Part shown: positions 34,096 through 42,816 of the stretch, in pieces
How positions within the stretch are numbered: position 1 is the stretch's first letter
How the letters are laid out: each line of letters begins with the position of its first letter
Source: Acidisoma sp035492295
GTDB lineage: Bacteria > Pseudomonadota > Alphaproteobacteria > Acetobacterales > Acetobacteraceae
Length of the DNA: 64,000 nucleotides
Assembly (NCBI RefSeq): GCF_035492295.1
Contig: NZ_DATJJK010000198.1
Coordinates: 1-64,000, forward strand
Reading direction: 5' to 3'
Made by a program: the position numbers and the translations under genes
The notes under the pieces: generated by a model
Told to the model about the DNA's origin: nothing
Seen by the model: only the letters and a program-made list of their open reading frames with translations
Database searches by the model: none

Positions 34096-35647
34096 CTTCC
34101 AGGATCAGGCGGCCGAGTTCGGCCCGGTCGGTCTGTTCGATCGGCATGGCCTCTGAAAGGCGGCCATGGGAGAGGACGGCGACACGGCTGGAAAGCGCCA
34201 GCACCTCGTCCAGATCCTCGGAGATCATGAGCACCCCGGCGCCGCGCGCCGCGGCCTCCAGCAGGCGGTTCTGCACGGCGGCGGCAGCCCGCACATCGAG
34301 CCCGCGCACCGGCGAGTGAACGACGAGGATGGAGAAATCGCCCTCGAATTCTCGCGCCAGGATCAGCTTCTGGGCATTGCCGCCCGAGAGCAGGCGCGCC
34401 TGGGTGTCCGCCACACCCCCGGCGATCTCGTAATCGCGGATCGAGCCTTCCGCCCGGCCGCGCATCCAACTGCGCGTGACCCACCAGCGCTTCTCCGGCC
34501 GCGCGGCCGAGAGCGCCGGCACGGCGAGATTTTCGGCGAGTGTCAGGCTGCCGAAGAGGCCAAGATGAAACCGGTCCGCGGGCACGAAGCGCAGCCCCGC
34601 CTCCCGCCGGGCGGCGGGTGCCAGGGGCGCGCTTTCCCCATGCATGATGATGTCTCCGGACGTGGGCGTGCGCAGGCCGATGATGGCTTCGAGCAGTTCG
34701 GACTGGCCGTTGCCGCCGAGGCCCGCGATGCCGAGAATTTCGCCCACATGCAGCCGTAGCGAGAGATCGCGAAGGGGTACGTCATGCTCCGCCGCCGGTG
34801 TGGAGACATCCTTCAACTCCATCACGACCTTGGCCGAGACCGAGGCGGCCCCACGGCGGACCACCGCCGTCTCGCCGCCCACCATGGCGCGCGCGAGTTC
34901 GCCCGCCGAAAGGCCCTGGGCCGGCGCGCCGTCGATCACGGTGCGGCCGGCACGCATTACCGTCACGCGATCGGCGGTCGCACTCACGTCACGCAGCTTA
35001 TGGGTGATCAGGATAACGGCACGGCCGTCATCGGCCAGTCGCCGCGCGAGTTGCAGCATGCCCGCCGCCTCGCTTTCGGCGAGCACCGCCGTCGGCTCGT
35101 CCATGATCAGGATTCGCGCGCCGCCGAGCAGAACCTTGAGGATTTCCACCTTCTGCTGCTCGGAGACCGAGAGTTGGTCCACCCGCACGTCCAGAGGCAG
35201 GACGAAACCCAGATCGGCGGCCATCGCGTTGATCGCGGAGACCGCCGCGTCACGCGTACGCCAGTCGGCAGTGGCGGCGCAGGCGAGACGCAGGTTTTCA
35301 AGCACGGTGAGCGGCCCCACGAGCTTGAAATGCTGATGGATCATGCCGATGCCGGCGGCCGAGGCCGCACGGGGCTCAGCAAAGGCGACAGGTTGACCCG
35401 ACACCTCCACGATCCCGCCATCCGCGCCGTAGAAACCGGCGAGGATGTTCATCAAGCTGGATTTGCCGGCGCCGTTCTCACCGAGAAGGGCATGCACTTC
35501 CCCCCAGGCCACGGAGAGATCTGCCCCGGCAAGTGCCACGCGGTCCCCGAAGGACTTGGTCACGCCCAGCATGCGCACCGCGACCGGGAAAGCGGCCGCG
35601 GCATCCTCCGCGGCCATCGTTGTGCGGTCGGTGGTCGAGACGGTCAT
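34088..35647 (-). CDS. ABC transporter ATP-binding protein, two domains (NupO/YufO-like)
   Basis: Tandem ABC ATPase of 519 residues. The first domain is canonical: GENGAGKSS, signature-like 'LSVSEQQKVEILK', Walker B LIMDEP. The second is degenerate: GLGGNGQSE in place of Walker A, signature LLSGGNAQK, and LVVHSPVRGLD in place of the DEP Walker B, so it lacks the usual catalytic acid. This asymmetry is common in the family. It lies five bases after the binding-protein gene. Confidence 0.92.
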   Translation of the reverse strand: MTVSTTDRTTMAAEDAAAAFPVAVRMLGVTKSFGDRVALAGADLSVAWGEVHALLGENGAGKSSLMNILAGFYGADGGIVEVSGQPVAFAEPRAASAAGIGMIHQHFKLVGPLTVLENLRLACAATADWRTRDAAVSAINAMAADLGFVLPLDVRVDQLSVSEQQKVEILKVLLGGARILIMDEPTAVLAESEAAGMLQLARRLADDGRAVILITHKLRDVSATADRVTVMRAGRTVIDGAPAQGLSAGELARAMVGGETAVVRRGAASVSAKVVMELKDVSTPAAEHDVPLRDLSLRLHVGEILGIAGLGGNGQSELLEAIIGLRTPTSGDIIMHGESAPLAPAARREAGLRFVPADRFHLGLFGSLTLAENLAVPALSAARPEKRWWVTRSWMRGRAEGSIRDYEIAGGVADTQARLLSGGNAQKLILAREFEGDFSILVVHSPVRGLDVRAAAAVQNRLLEAAARGAGVLMISEDLDEVLALSSRVAVLSHGRLSEAMPIEQTDRAELGRLILEGA

Positions 35648-35652
35648 GCTGC

Positions 35653-36741
35653 CTACTTGATCGAGCCCTGGACGTTGTCGACCAGATAGTTCATGCCGAA
35701 GAGCTGGTCGAGCGTCATCACCTTGCCGGCGTCGACCTTGACGGATCCGTCCTGAGCCTTGATCGGGCCGGTGAAGGGATCGAACTTCCCGGCGATCATC
35801 TCCGCCTTCATGTCGTCGATCTTCTTTTGAACATCGGCGCTGACATGGTTCACAGGCTCGGTGATCTCCACCATGCCGTCATCCATGCCGTAGAGGCTGG
35901 TGCCCGCGCTCTTCCACGTACCGGCCTTCAGCGCCTGGACCATCGGCACCAGCATCTTGTCCCAATGGAAGACGACCGAGGTCATGATCGTCTTCGGCGC
36001 GGCGGCCGACATGTCGTTCTCATATCCAATCGAATACTTACCGGCCTTCTCCGCCTGCACGATGGCGGCGGGGCTGTCCATGTCGGTCGCGATGACGTCC
36101 GCGCCCTGCTCGATCATGGCGTTGGCGAGCTGGCCTTCCTTCACCGGATCGTCCCAGGCATTGACGAAGGCGACCTTCGCCACGGTCCCGGGATTGGCAG
36201 CCTTGGCGCCGAGGGCGAAAGCGTTGATGTCCCACAGCACGGTCGGAATCGGGAAGCCCTCGATCATGCCGATGACCTTGGATTTCGTCACCGAGCCCGC
36301 GGCATAGCCCGCGAGGTACCAGCCCTGGAAGGTTTTGGGATACGGGCTTTCCAGGTTCGGCGCGGTGGTGACCCCGGCCATGTTCACGAAGGCCACGTTC
36401 GGATGAGCCTTGGCTTCGGCCTTGAAGGCGTCACCATAGCCGTAGGTGCCGCCGATGATCACGTTGTAGCCGCGGTTGATGAAGAGTTCGACCGTCTGCT
36501 CGACCTTCTCGGTCTGCTCGGGGATGTTCTCCACATAGGGGATCTTCTTGCCGAACTCCTTCTGGAGCACGAGGCGCGCGCGGTTCTGCGCGCCGGTCCA
36601 GCCGCCGTCGCTGATGGCGCCGAGATAGATGAAGGCAACCTTCGGTGGGCCATCAAGCTTGACCTGCGCATGCGCCTGGGACGCAAGGACAACAGAGCCG
36701 AAAAGGCCGAAGACCGAAGCAAGCAGGGAAAGCCGTTTCAC
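35653..36741 (-). CDS. BMP family (Med/PnrA-like) substrate-binding protein
   Basis: Periplasmic binding protein for a nucleoside or nucleobase importer, 362 residues. Signal peptide of about 24 residues ending in AHA and no lipobox. 'PPKVAFIYLGAISDGGWTGAQNRAR' is the BMP-domain start and 'NVIIGGTYGYGDAF' follows. The start is GTG at 36741, preceded by a near-perfect AGGAGG six bases away; an in-frame ATG about 100 bases upstream would lack a signal sequence. Placement with guanine and cytosine deaminase-like genes suggests purine or pyrimidine import. Confidence 0.92.
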   Translation of the reverse strand: MKRLSLLASVFGLFGSVVLASQAHAQVKLDGPPKVAFIYLGAISDGGWTGAQNRARLVLQKEFGKKIPYVENIPEQTEKVEQTVELFINRGYNVIIGGTYGYGDAFKAEAKAHPNVAFVNMAGVTTAPNLESPYPKTFQGWYLAGYAAGSVTKSKVIGMIEGFPIPTVLWDINAFALGAKAANPGTVAKVAFVNAWDDPVKEGQLANAMIEQGADVIATDMDSPAAIVQAEKAGKYSIGYENDMSAAAPKTIMTSVVFHWDKMLVPMVQALKAGTWKSAGTSLYGMDDGMVEITEPVNHVSADVQKKIDDMKAEMIAGKFDPFTGPIKAQDGSVKVDAGKVMTLDQLFGMNYLVDNVQGSIK

Positions 36742-36805
36742 GAAGATCCTCCTAGGATTAAGGCGGCTTGGGAGAGAGGCTGGCAGGAAGTGGGCCGGGC
36801 GGGGC

Positions 36806-37786
36806 TCAGCCCACGGTCTCGGGTCCTTCCTGGCGATAGGCATAAGTCGCGTCGAGGCGCCCCTGAACGTAATCGCCGGCCAGGACCGGCGGGTATTTCG
36901 CCGGACGCTCGGCCGTGACGGTGCCGGGCAGCGCCTTGATCAGCGTGTCGAAATTGGAGCCGACGAAGCAGGGAATGGAGTAGCGCGCCCGGCCCGAGAC
37001 GTTCATCGCGCGATGCACGGTGGAAGCGAAGAGGTCGTTGGTCCAGCGCGCCATCTGGTCGCCGATGTTGATCACGAAAGTGCCGCGGATGGGTGGCGCG
37101 TCCACCCACTCGCCCTGCTGATTCTGCACTTGCAGCGCCGGCACCGTTTCCTGGCAGAGGATAGTGAAGCACTCGTAGTCCGAATGCGCGCCAATCCCGA
37201 TCTGCTTCGGGTCGATCGGCCCGTCCTGGCTCGGATAGGAGATGATGCGCATGATCGCCGTCGGCTTGTCAGCGAGCGGCGCGAAATAATCCTCAGGCAG
37301 ATCAAGGGCAAGGGCAAAGGCGCTGAAGAGGCGCTGGCCGAGATCGAGCATCGCGGCGTAATAGGCTTCCAGCTGGGCCTGGAAACCAGCGAGACCGGCC
37401 GGCCACTGGTTGGGGCCGTAATGGGTCGGGTGGTTCACCCGATCCGGATCGCTTTCGGGCAGTTCATGGGCGATATCGAAGGCCTCGTGCAGATCGCCCT
37501 TGGCGGTCGGGTCCGTATTCTCTTCCAGGAGCGGGGTATAACCGCTGTTGTTCTTCGAGCGACGGACGTGGATCGCCATCTTCTCTTCGAGCGGAAGCCC
37601 AAAGAAGCGCGGGCACTCGGCGAAGGTCGCGTCGATCAGCGTCTGCGCTACACCATGATTCTTAATATAGAAGAAGCCAATTTCCGTACAGGCTGCCCGG
37701 AGTTCGGCCGCCAGCGCACGCTTCGCCGCCGGGTCCGATCCCAGCATAGGGGCGAAATCGATAATCGGAATTTCCTGGAAAGCCAC
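36806..37786 (-). CDS. 2-oxoglutarate/Fe(II) oxygenase, isopenicillin-N-synthase-like (second copy)
   Basis: 326 residues, same family as the product of 29793-30746. 'IPIIDFAPMLGSD' and 'EIGFFYIKNHGV' at the N-terminus, iron-binding HSD in GIGAHSDYECFTIL, distal His in STVHRAM and 2OG-binding R-x-S in 'RARYSIPCF'. It lies 65 bp ahead of the binding-protein gene and follows guanine deaminase on the same strand. Two such oxygenases flanking a nucleobase importer suggest oxidative steps on purine or pyrimidine bases, not yet demonstrated for this arrangement to my knowledge. Confidence 0.88.
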   Translation of the reverse strand: MAFQEIPIIDFAPMLGSDPAAKRALAAELRAACTEIGFFYIKNHGVAQTLIDATFAECPRFFGLPLEEKMAIHVRRSKNNSGYTPLLEENTDPTAKGDLHEAFDIAHELPESDPDRVNHPTHYGPNQWPAGLAGFQAQLEAYYAAMLDLGQRLFSAFALALDLPEDYFAPLADKPTAIMRIISYPSQDGPIDPKQIGIGAHSDYECFTILCQETVPALQVQNQQGEWVDAPPIRGTFVINIGDQMARWTNDLFASTVHRAMNVSGRARYSIPCFVGSNFDTLIKALPGTVTAERPAKYPPVLAGDYVQGRLDATYAYRQEGPETVG

Positions 37787-37889
37787 GTTGTCTCCCTATC
37801 AGGCGGTCAGGCGCACCGCCGAGCTCACGCAAGTGTCATGCCAGACCGCGGGTGACAACCGCCAGGCCATGCCGCCAAAATGACCATAG

Positions 37890-39329
37890 TCACCGGGATT
37901 TGACGAGCCTGCCCGCGACCCAGACCCGGGCGATATCGGCGCGTCCTGCCGTCATCACGATTTTCTCCAGCATCGTCTCGGCCGGCTCCTCGGGCTGGAA
38001 GCGGAGATCCCCTTCCGGCAGCCCCGACTCGACGACAAGAGCGTCAAAGGCATAACCCGGCCGGAAAAGACCGACGGGCAGGTCAAGCACTTCGCCCCCG
38101 CCTGCCGTTGCCAGGCGAAACGCGGTGCGAAAGTCGATACGCGCCCCAGGCGTGCCGCGCGTGGACGCGGGCTTCCGGCTGTCGGTACCGGTTTCGCGCA
38201 GGCGGGAGGCCACCACCGCCATCCGCGCCTGAGCGAAGAGCGAGGCGCTGGGGCCGCCCGCGATGTCGCTGCCGAGACCGATATGCAGCCCCTCCGCCAG
38301 CATCTCGCGCAGCGGCAGCACGGCGCCCGCGAAGAAGGCGTTGGATAGCGGGCAATGCGCGATACCCGCACCCTGCCGATGGATCAGGGCACGATCCGCC
38401 GGCTCCAGAAAATTCGCATGCGCCAATACGCTGTGCCGGCCGAGCAGGCCGTGGCGGTCCAGCACCGCTGAATCCGTCAGGCCCGTCCGCGCCAGCACAT
38501 GGGCGTGCTCCCAATCGCTTTCGGAGCAATGGGTCTGCACATGGCAGCCGCAGGCCCGGGCGAGCCCGCCCAAGCCCTCAAGCAGCGCATCGGTACAGGC
38601 GGGTACGAAACGGGGTGTCACCACCGGGCAGACCAAGCCCGCCTCGTTCCCCGGCATCGCGCGGATGAAATCGATCAGGGCCCGGGTATCGGCGATTGCC
38701 TGCGCGGCCGAGGGATCCCGGTAGAACGGCGGACATTGATCGGGATGGTCCATGGCGACCCGGCCGACCAGGGCGCGCTGTCCTCTCTCAAGGCAAATTT
38801 GGGCCAGACGCTGCGTCGCGGGCAGATGGATCGTTGCGAAATAAAGCGCCGTCGTGGTGCCGTGGGCAAGCAGCGTCTCGACCAGCTGCCCATAGACCTC
38901 GGTTGCGAAGTCCAGGTCGGCATAACGGCTTTCGAGCGGGAAGGTAGAGCGCTGCAGCCAGTCCTCCAGCGGCACGTCCAGCGCCGTGCCGGCCTGGGGG
39001 AATTGCGGCGCATGGACATGGAGATCGACCATGCCGGGCAGCAGCATCTGGGCGGGAGAGAGTTCGGTGAGCCGGCCCCGGGCACGCCACGAGCCGAGAG
39101 ACTGGTCATGGGCGGAGACATCGGGCCGCATCTCCCGGATCGTACCTTGCGCATCCACAATCATCAGCGCACGGGGTAGAACCTCCACCGCGCCGGACAC
39201 CGGCGCATGCACGGCCCTGCCCCAAATCGCCCAATCCCCTGGCACTGGCCTCTCCTGCGCTGAACCGGCCAGAGGATGAGCGGCAGGTGCCCGCCGGGCA
39301 AGGGAATCCGCCCGGCGGGCCGTCGCCAT
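37890..39329 (-). CDS. guaD: Guanine deaminase
   Basis: Zn-dependent amidohydrolase converting guanine to xanthine and ammonia, 479 residues. Metal HxH in GMVDLHVHAPQF (104-106), then the guanine-deaminase hallmark 'LDVPLEDWLQRSTFPLE', 'VQTHCSES' , 'LAHANFL', 'CPLSNAFFAGA' and GLGSDIAGG with the catalytic Asp. The first ~25 residues are extra relative to the family core and a later start is possible, but no in-frame ATG exists before residue 56. First gene of the minus-strand operon guaD, oxygenase, binding protein, ATPase, permeases. Confidence 0.9.
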   Translation of the reverse strand: MATARRADSLARRAPAAHPLAGSAQERPVPGDWAIWGRAVHAPVSGAVEVLPRALMIVDAQGTIREMRPDVSAHDQSLGSWRARGRLTELSPAQMLLPGMVDLHVHAPQFPQAGTALDVPLEDWLQRSTFPLESRYADLDFATEVYGQLVETLLAHGTTTALYFATIHLPATQRLAQICLERGQRALVGRVAMDHPDQCPPFYRDPSAAQAIADTRALIDFIRAMPGNEAGLVCPVVTPRFVPACTDALLEGLGGLARACGCHVQTHCSESDWEHAHVLARTGLTDSAVLDRHGLLGRHSVLAHANFLEPADRALIHRQGAGIAHCPLSNAFFAGAVLPLREMLAEGLHIGLGSDIAGGPSASLFAQARMAVVASRLRETGTDSRKPASTRGTPGARIDFRTAFRLATAGGGEVLDLPVGLFRPGYAFDALVVESGLPEGDLRFQPEEPAETMLEKIVMTAGRADIARVWVAGRLVKSR

Positions 39330-39609
39330 CCAGGTCTCTGCGCGAAATTCGTCATGACCCTATTTCCTTCCCACCCCGGGCATGAGAGCATCTGTCCCCG
39401 GCAGGATTTCCGCTCGAGGCGGGGGCTGCACCGCCGGCCGAACAGCAACACCGGGGGACTTTGACGACCCGATCCGTTCGGCGGATCGCGTCTATCGACT
39501 TGCAGGCATGACCCGTGATCAACTGGTAATCAAAGGGCGGGGCGATTGTAGTCATGAAGTCGAAACGTTTCTGCCCACACCTGCGAACGAGCCAGGCCGT
39601 GGTAGCTGG

Positions 39610-41379
39610 ATGACGCAGGCCAGTGAGGCCGCCCGCAGCTATATCCTGCGCCAGATCAAGGATTCGGCACTGCATCGCCACGGCACGCTGGACAGGCTGA
39701 CGCAGATCGCCGCCGCAGTCTTCCAAGTGCCTTATGCCGCGATCTCGCTCACCGATTGCGAGCGGCAGTGGCTCACGTCCGTCGTCGGCCTCGCGATTGA
39801 CTCCATACCCCGTCACCGGGCGCCCTGCCTGGAGGCGGCGCTGAGCCGGACGCCGCTCGTGGTTCCGGATCTCCTGGCCCACCCGGTCTATCGGGACAGC
39901 CATCTCAGCGAGGCCGGCATGCGTTTCTATGCCGGCGTTCCGCTGGTGACACGGGACGGTATCGGCATCGGCACGATCTGCGTGCTCGACACGGTTCCCC
40001 GACAGGTCACGCCGCGCGACCTCGCCATCCTCGCCGATCTCGGTACCATCGCGATGGCACAGCTCGACCAGAATCTAAGCCTCGGCCGGATCGATCCGGT
40101 GAGCGGTCTCGCCAATCGCGCCCAATTCGCCGAGGATGTCGCGGAACGCGCCGATACGCATCCCGGCATGCCCCTCATCGCCTCGCTGATTGACATCGCA
40201 CCAGCTGAACAGGTCAACGCCATCATGCGGGTCATGGGGCCCGCCTATCTCGACCAGATGGTGACCAACCTCGGTCGCCTCGTCCGGCGCAGCGTCGAAG
40301 CGAACCGCACCGTCTACCACGTCTCGCCGACGCAATTCGCCCTCCTCTCCCCCATGGGGATGAGCCTCGACGACTATATCAAGCTGTCCTTTCAGCGGCT
40401 GGGCGAGGCAGCTCAGTCGTTGCGGCAGGATTTCGGGGGAGCTGTCGCCGTCGGTCTCGCTCCGTTCATCCTCGGTAAGACCGATGCGCGGGACGTTCTG
40501 CGCATGGCCAATAGCGCAGTGCAGGACGCGCGGCTGCACCGCGAGCCGTTGCGGATCTTTTCCCAGACGGCCGACGACGCCCACCGCCGCCGCTTCGAAC
40601 TCGTGCAGAGTTTCACCCAGGCACTCAAGGCTCCGCGCCAGCTCTTGCTGCATTTCCAGCCGCGCATCGACTTGCGGAGCGGCGCCTGCACGGTCGCCGA
40701 GGCGCTGCTGCGCTGGGCGCATCCCGGGCTCGGGACCGTCTCGCCCGGGGAATTCGTGCCCCTGATCGAACCGACGCCCATGATCCATGAGCTGACCGAT
40801 TGGGTCCTCACTCACGCGCTGGATCAGGTCGCCCGCTGGCGCACCCGCCATCCAGAGCTCGCAGTCTCAATCAATGTCTCGCCCAATAATCTGCGTCACG
40901 AGACTTTTGCGGACCGGCTGCTCGGCAAGCTCGGCGCACGGAATCTGCCCGTCACGGCGGTCGAACTCGAGGTAACGGAGCAGACCTTCACCCTCAATGA
41001 CCCAGTGATCGGCCGCACCCTGGCACGGCTTTCCGACGCCGGCGTGCCGCTTGCCATTGACGATTTCGGCACCGGGTACAGCAGCCTCTCCTATCTGCAG
41101 CAACTGCCGGTCCAGACGGTCAAGCTCGACCGCAGCTTCATGCAGGGGCTGGAAACCGAGCCGCGCAAGGTAGCGCTGGTCAGCACCACGACAATGCTCT
41201 GCCAGGAACTCGGCTACCGGGTGGTCGCGGAAGGGCTGGAAACGGCAGAGAACGTGGCCGCTGTCAGCCGCATCGGCTGCGATCAGGGCCAGGGCTACTA
41301 TTTCGCCCGGCCCATGGCGCCAGAGGCGCTGACCGTCTGGCTCGCTCAGGCGCGGAGCGAGGGCACCCACTCCTTGTGA
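39610..41379 (+). CDS. GAF-GGDEF(degenerate)-EAL cyclic-di-GMP phosphodiesterase
   Basis: About 589 residues. GAF domain (about 10-165), a GGDEF-type fold whose signature reads SPTQF instead of GGDEF (about 175-330), so no cyclase activity is expected, then a complete EAL domain (340-585): EALLRW, 'SINVSPNNL', 'ELEVTEQTF', DDFGTGYSSL, 'VKLDRSF', AEGLE and 'GQGYYFARP', all catalytic positions intact. It should hydrolyse c-di-GMP. No transmembrane segment, so cytoplasmic. The start is uncertain: in-frame ATGs exist at 39508 and 39382, but the extra residues look non-coding. It overlaps the next gene tail-to-tail by 34 bp. Confidence 0.85.
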   Translation: MTQASEAARSYILRQIKDSALHRHGTLDRLTQIAAAVFQVPYAAISLTDCERQWLTSVVGLAIDSIPRHRAPCLEAALSRTPLVVPDLLAHPVYRDSHLSEAGMRFYAGVPLVTRDGIGIGTICVLDTVPRQVTPRDLAILADLGTIAMAQLDQNLSLGRIDPVSGLANRAQFAEDVAERADTHPGMPLIASLIDIAPAEQVNAIMRVMGPAYLDQMVTNLGRLVRRSVEANRTVYHVSPTQFALLSPMGMSLDDYIKLSFQRLGEAAQSLRQDFGGAVAVGLAPFILGKTDARDVLRMANSAVQDARLHREPLRIFSQTADDAHRRRFELVQSFTQALKAPRQLLLHFQPRIDLRSGACTVAEALLRWAHPGLGTVSPGEFVPLIEPTPMIHELTDWVLTHALDQVARWRTRHPELAVSINVSPNNLRHETFADRLLGKLGARNLPVTAVELEVTEQTFTLNDPVIGRTLARLSDAGVPLAIDDFGTGYSSLSYLQQLPVQTVKLDRSFMQGLETEPRKVALVSTTTMLCQELGYRVVAEGLETAENVAAVSRIGCDQGQGYYFARPMAPEALTVWLAQARSEGTHSL

Positions 41380-42026
41380 CGCGGGCCGGCCTTGGGCCGC
41401 GCGGCCTTGCGGCCGAATTTCAGCTCGGCGGCCAGCACGGAACTGCGGTTGAGCACGCGGGCCTTCTCGACATCCCGCGACTGGGCGAAGTCCTGCACCA
41501 GTTCCATCACATCGGCACGCAGGGCGCGCAGCGCCGAGAGCAGAAGTTCGAACTGCGCCCCCTGCTCCAGAACGACGTCCTCCTGCATCGCGAAGCGCAC
41601 GGAACCCGTGTCGTCCCCAGCGATGGGCACGGCGTGCAGATGGCCGATGCTCCAGGGCTGGCCCACCAACATGTCGCGCTCATGTGCAAGCTCCTCCGCG
41701 CGCTCCAGCAGCGCGTCGACCTGCTCCATTTCGTGCGGCAGCTTGCCGAGGAAGTCGCGGGCCATCTCTGCGAGGTGACGGCGCTGCACGGATTCGCGTG
41801 CCCATCTGTCGAAGAGCGATCCGACATAAGGCAGGCTGTGGCCGGAAATCGTCGCATAGAGCATGGCCCAGGCGCCGACGACGTCATTGGCGGTGACGAC
41901 GGTGCGGCCGACGAGGGCCGCGAAAGGCTCCGCGCCATCATAGGCATAAGCCCCGGCGCCTCCGCCGATCACCTCGCTCGGATCGCGCAGAGGAAGCTCC
42001 CTCATATCATCTAGATCGTTCGGCAT
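41346..42026 (-). CDS. Hypothetical protein, 226 residues
   Basis: Unrecognised cytoplasmic protein, predicted helical. A Glu-rich segment near 105-125 ('DALLERAEELAHERD') could be a short coiled coil. The C-terminus is Lys/Arg rich ('KFGRKAARPKAGPRHKE'), possibly nucleic-acid binding. No signal peptide and no strong membrane helix; one moderately hydrophobic stretch near residue 50. Its last 34 bases overlap the convergent phosphodiesterase gene. No good ribosome site is seen at 42026; the next ATG (42005) is not better. Confidence 0.6.
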   Translation of the reverse strand: MPNDLDDMRELPLRDPSEVIGGGAGAYAYDGAEPFAALVGRTVVTANDVVGAWAMLYATISGHSLPYVGSLFDRWARESVQRRHLAEMARDFLGKLPHEMEQVDALLERAEELAHERDMLVGQPWSIGHLHAVPIAGDDTGSVRFAMQEDVVLEQGAQFELLLSALRALRADVMELVQDFAQSRDVEKARVLNRSSVLAAELKFGRKAARPKAGPRHKEWVPSLRA

Positions 42027-42153
42027 CGTGTGATTGTCGCTTTATGTGACTGGCTCTTTTGTCGTCATTGTGCCGAAGCCGGTGAGAAACCGCTTCCGCG
42101 TCCGAACTCATTAGTCTCATGTCACAGGCCTGGTCATTGCCCCGCACACGAAC

Positions 42154-42450
42154 CTATTGACGACGAACGGGCCCGGCATAGCGACGCGTGACGGATTCGC
42201 CGACCGCCTTGTAGTCCTCCTCCGTGCCATGGCGGCGCAGAAAGCTGACCAATCCAAGATTTTCGATGCCTCTCAAAATCATGAGGATATTCTTCACATC
42301 TTCAGAAGAGGGCACACGCCCGGGCTGCAGTCGGCGTGCGGCAAGCGCAGCCATATGGCTGAGTTCCGCGAAGGCGCCGTGTTCCATGACGGGATTGGTG
42401 ACGGAGTGGCCTTCAATATGGGCGACGTCTCGAGGTCTCATCGTGCTCAT
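42154..42450 (-). CDS. Hypothetical protein, 98 residues
   Basis: Small cytoplasmic protein not matching a family I know. GGGAGG about eight to ten bases before ATG 42450 is a strong ribosome site, which supports it. The C-terminal half looks helical ('EDVKNILMILRGIENLGLVSFLRRHG'). It precedes the 226-residue gene on the same strand with a gap of 127 bp. Confidence 0.6.
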   Translation of the reverse strand: MSTMRPRDVAHIEGHSVTNPVMEHGAFAELSHMAALAARRLQPGRVPSSEDVKNILMILRGIENLGLVSFLRRHGTEEDYKAVGESVTRRYAGPVRRQ

Positions 42451-42816
42451 GCTTCTTCCTCCCGGACATCTGATGACATCTTCATGTTGCGGCCGTGTTG
42501 CAAAACATCACGGGCCGGTCTCTGCCGATCACAAAACCGCCAGAGGCAAGCCGCCAAAGGCCGCGCGGGAGCATCCCCGAACCGCGTGAAACCGCCACGC
42601 GATGGCCGCAGGACGAAATGCGCCAAATGGCACCCGCCATCCGGTGGTGCGCGCAATTTCTGCACATCTGCCGCGGCCGGAGACAAGGGGGATGCCGCAT
42701 CGCAGGCATGACGCATGACACTTCTGCCCAAGAGAGCATAAATCGACGCATAGGTTGTCTCGTCAAATCTTGATGCGAGGCAGACGGTCCCGGCGCGACA
42801 GTGCCGTCAGTCTCCC
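42451..42816. other. 366-bp stretch without a convincing gene
   Basis: Between the 98-residue gene and the hydantoinase stop. A minus-strand frame of 94 codons (42447-42731, TTG start) exists but has an Arg/Pro/Cys-rich composition like a shadow frame. On the minus strand TTGACG (42766-42761) and TTTATG (42742-42737) with an 18-bp spacer could be a promoter for the small genes, weakly supported. No repeats seen. Confidence 0.4.

Noticed and set aside
42447..42731. 94-codon minus-strand frame before the 98-residue gene
   Set aside because: TTG start, composition rich in Arg, Pro and Cys and no pattern; its stop overlaps the next ATG, which is suggestive, but there is no positive evidence.
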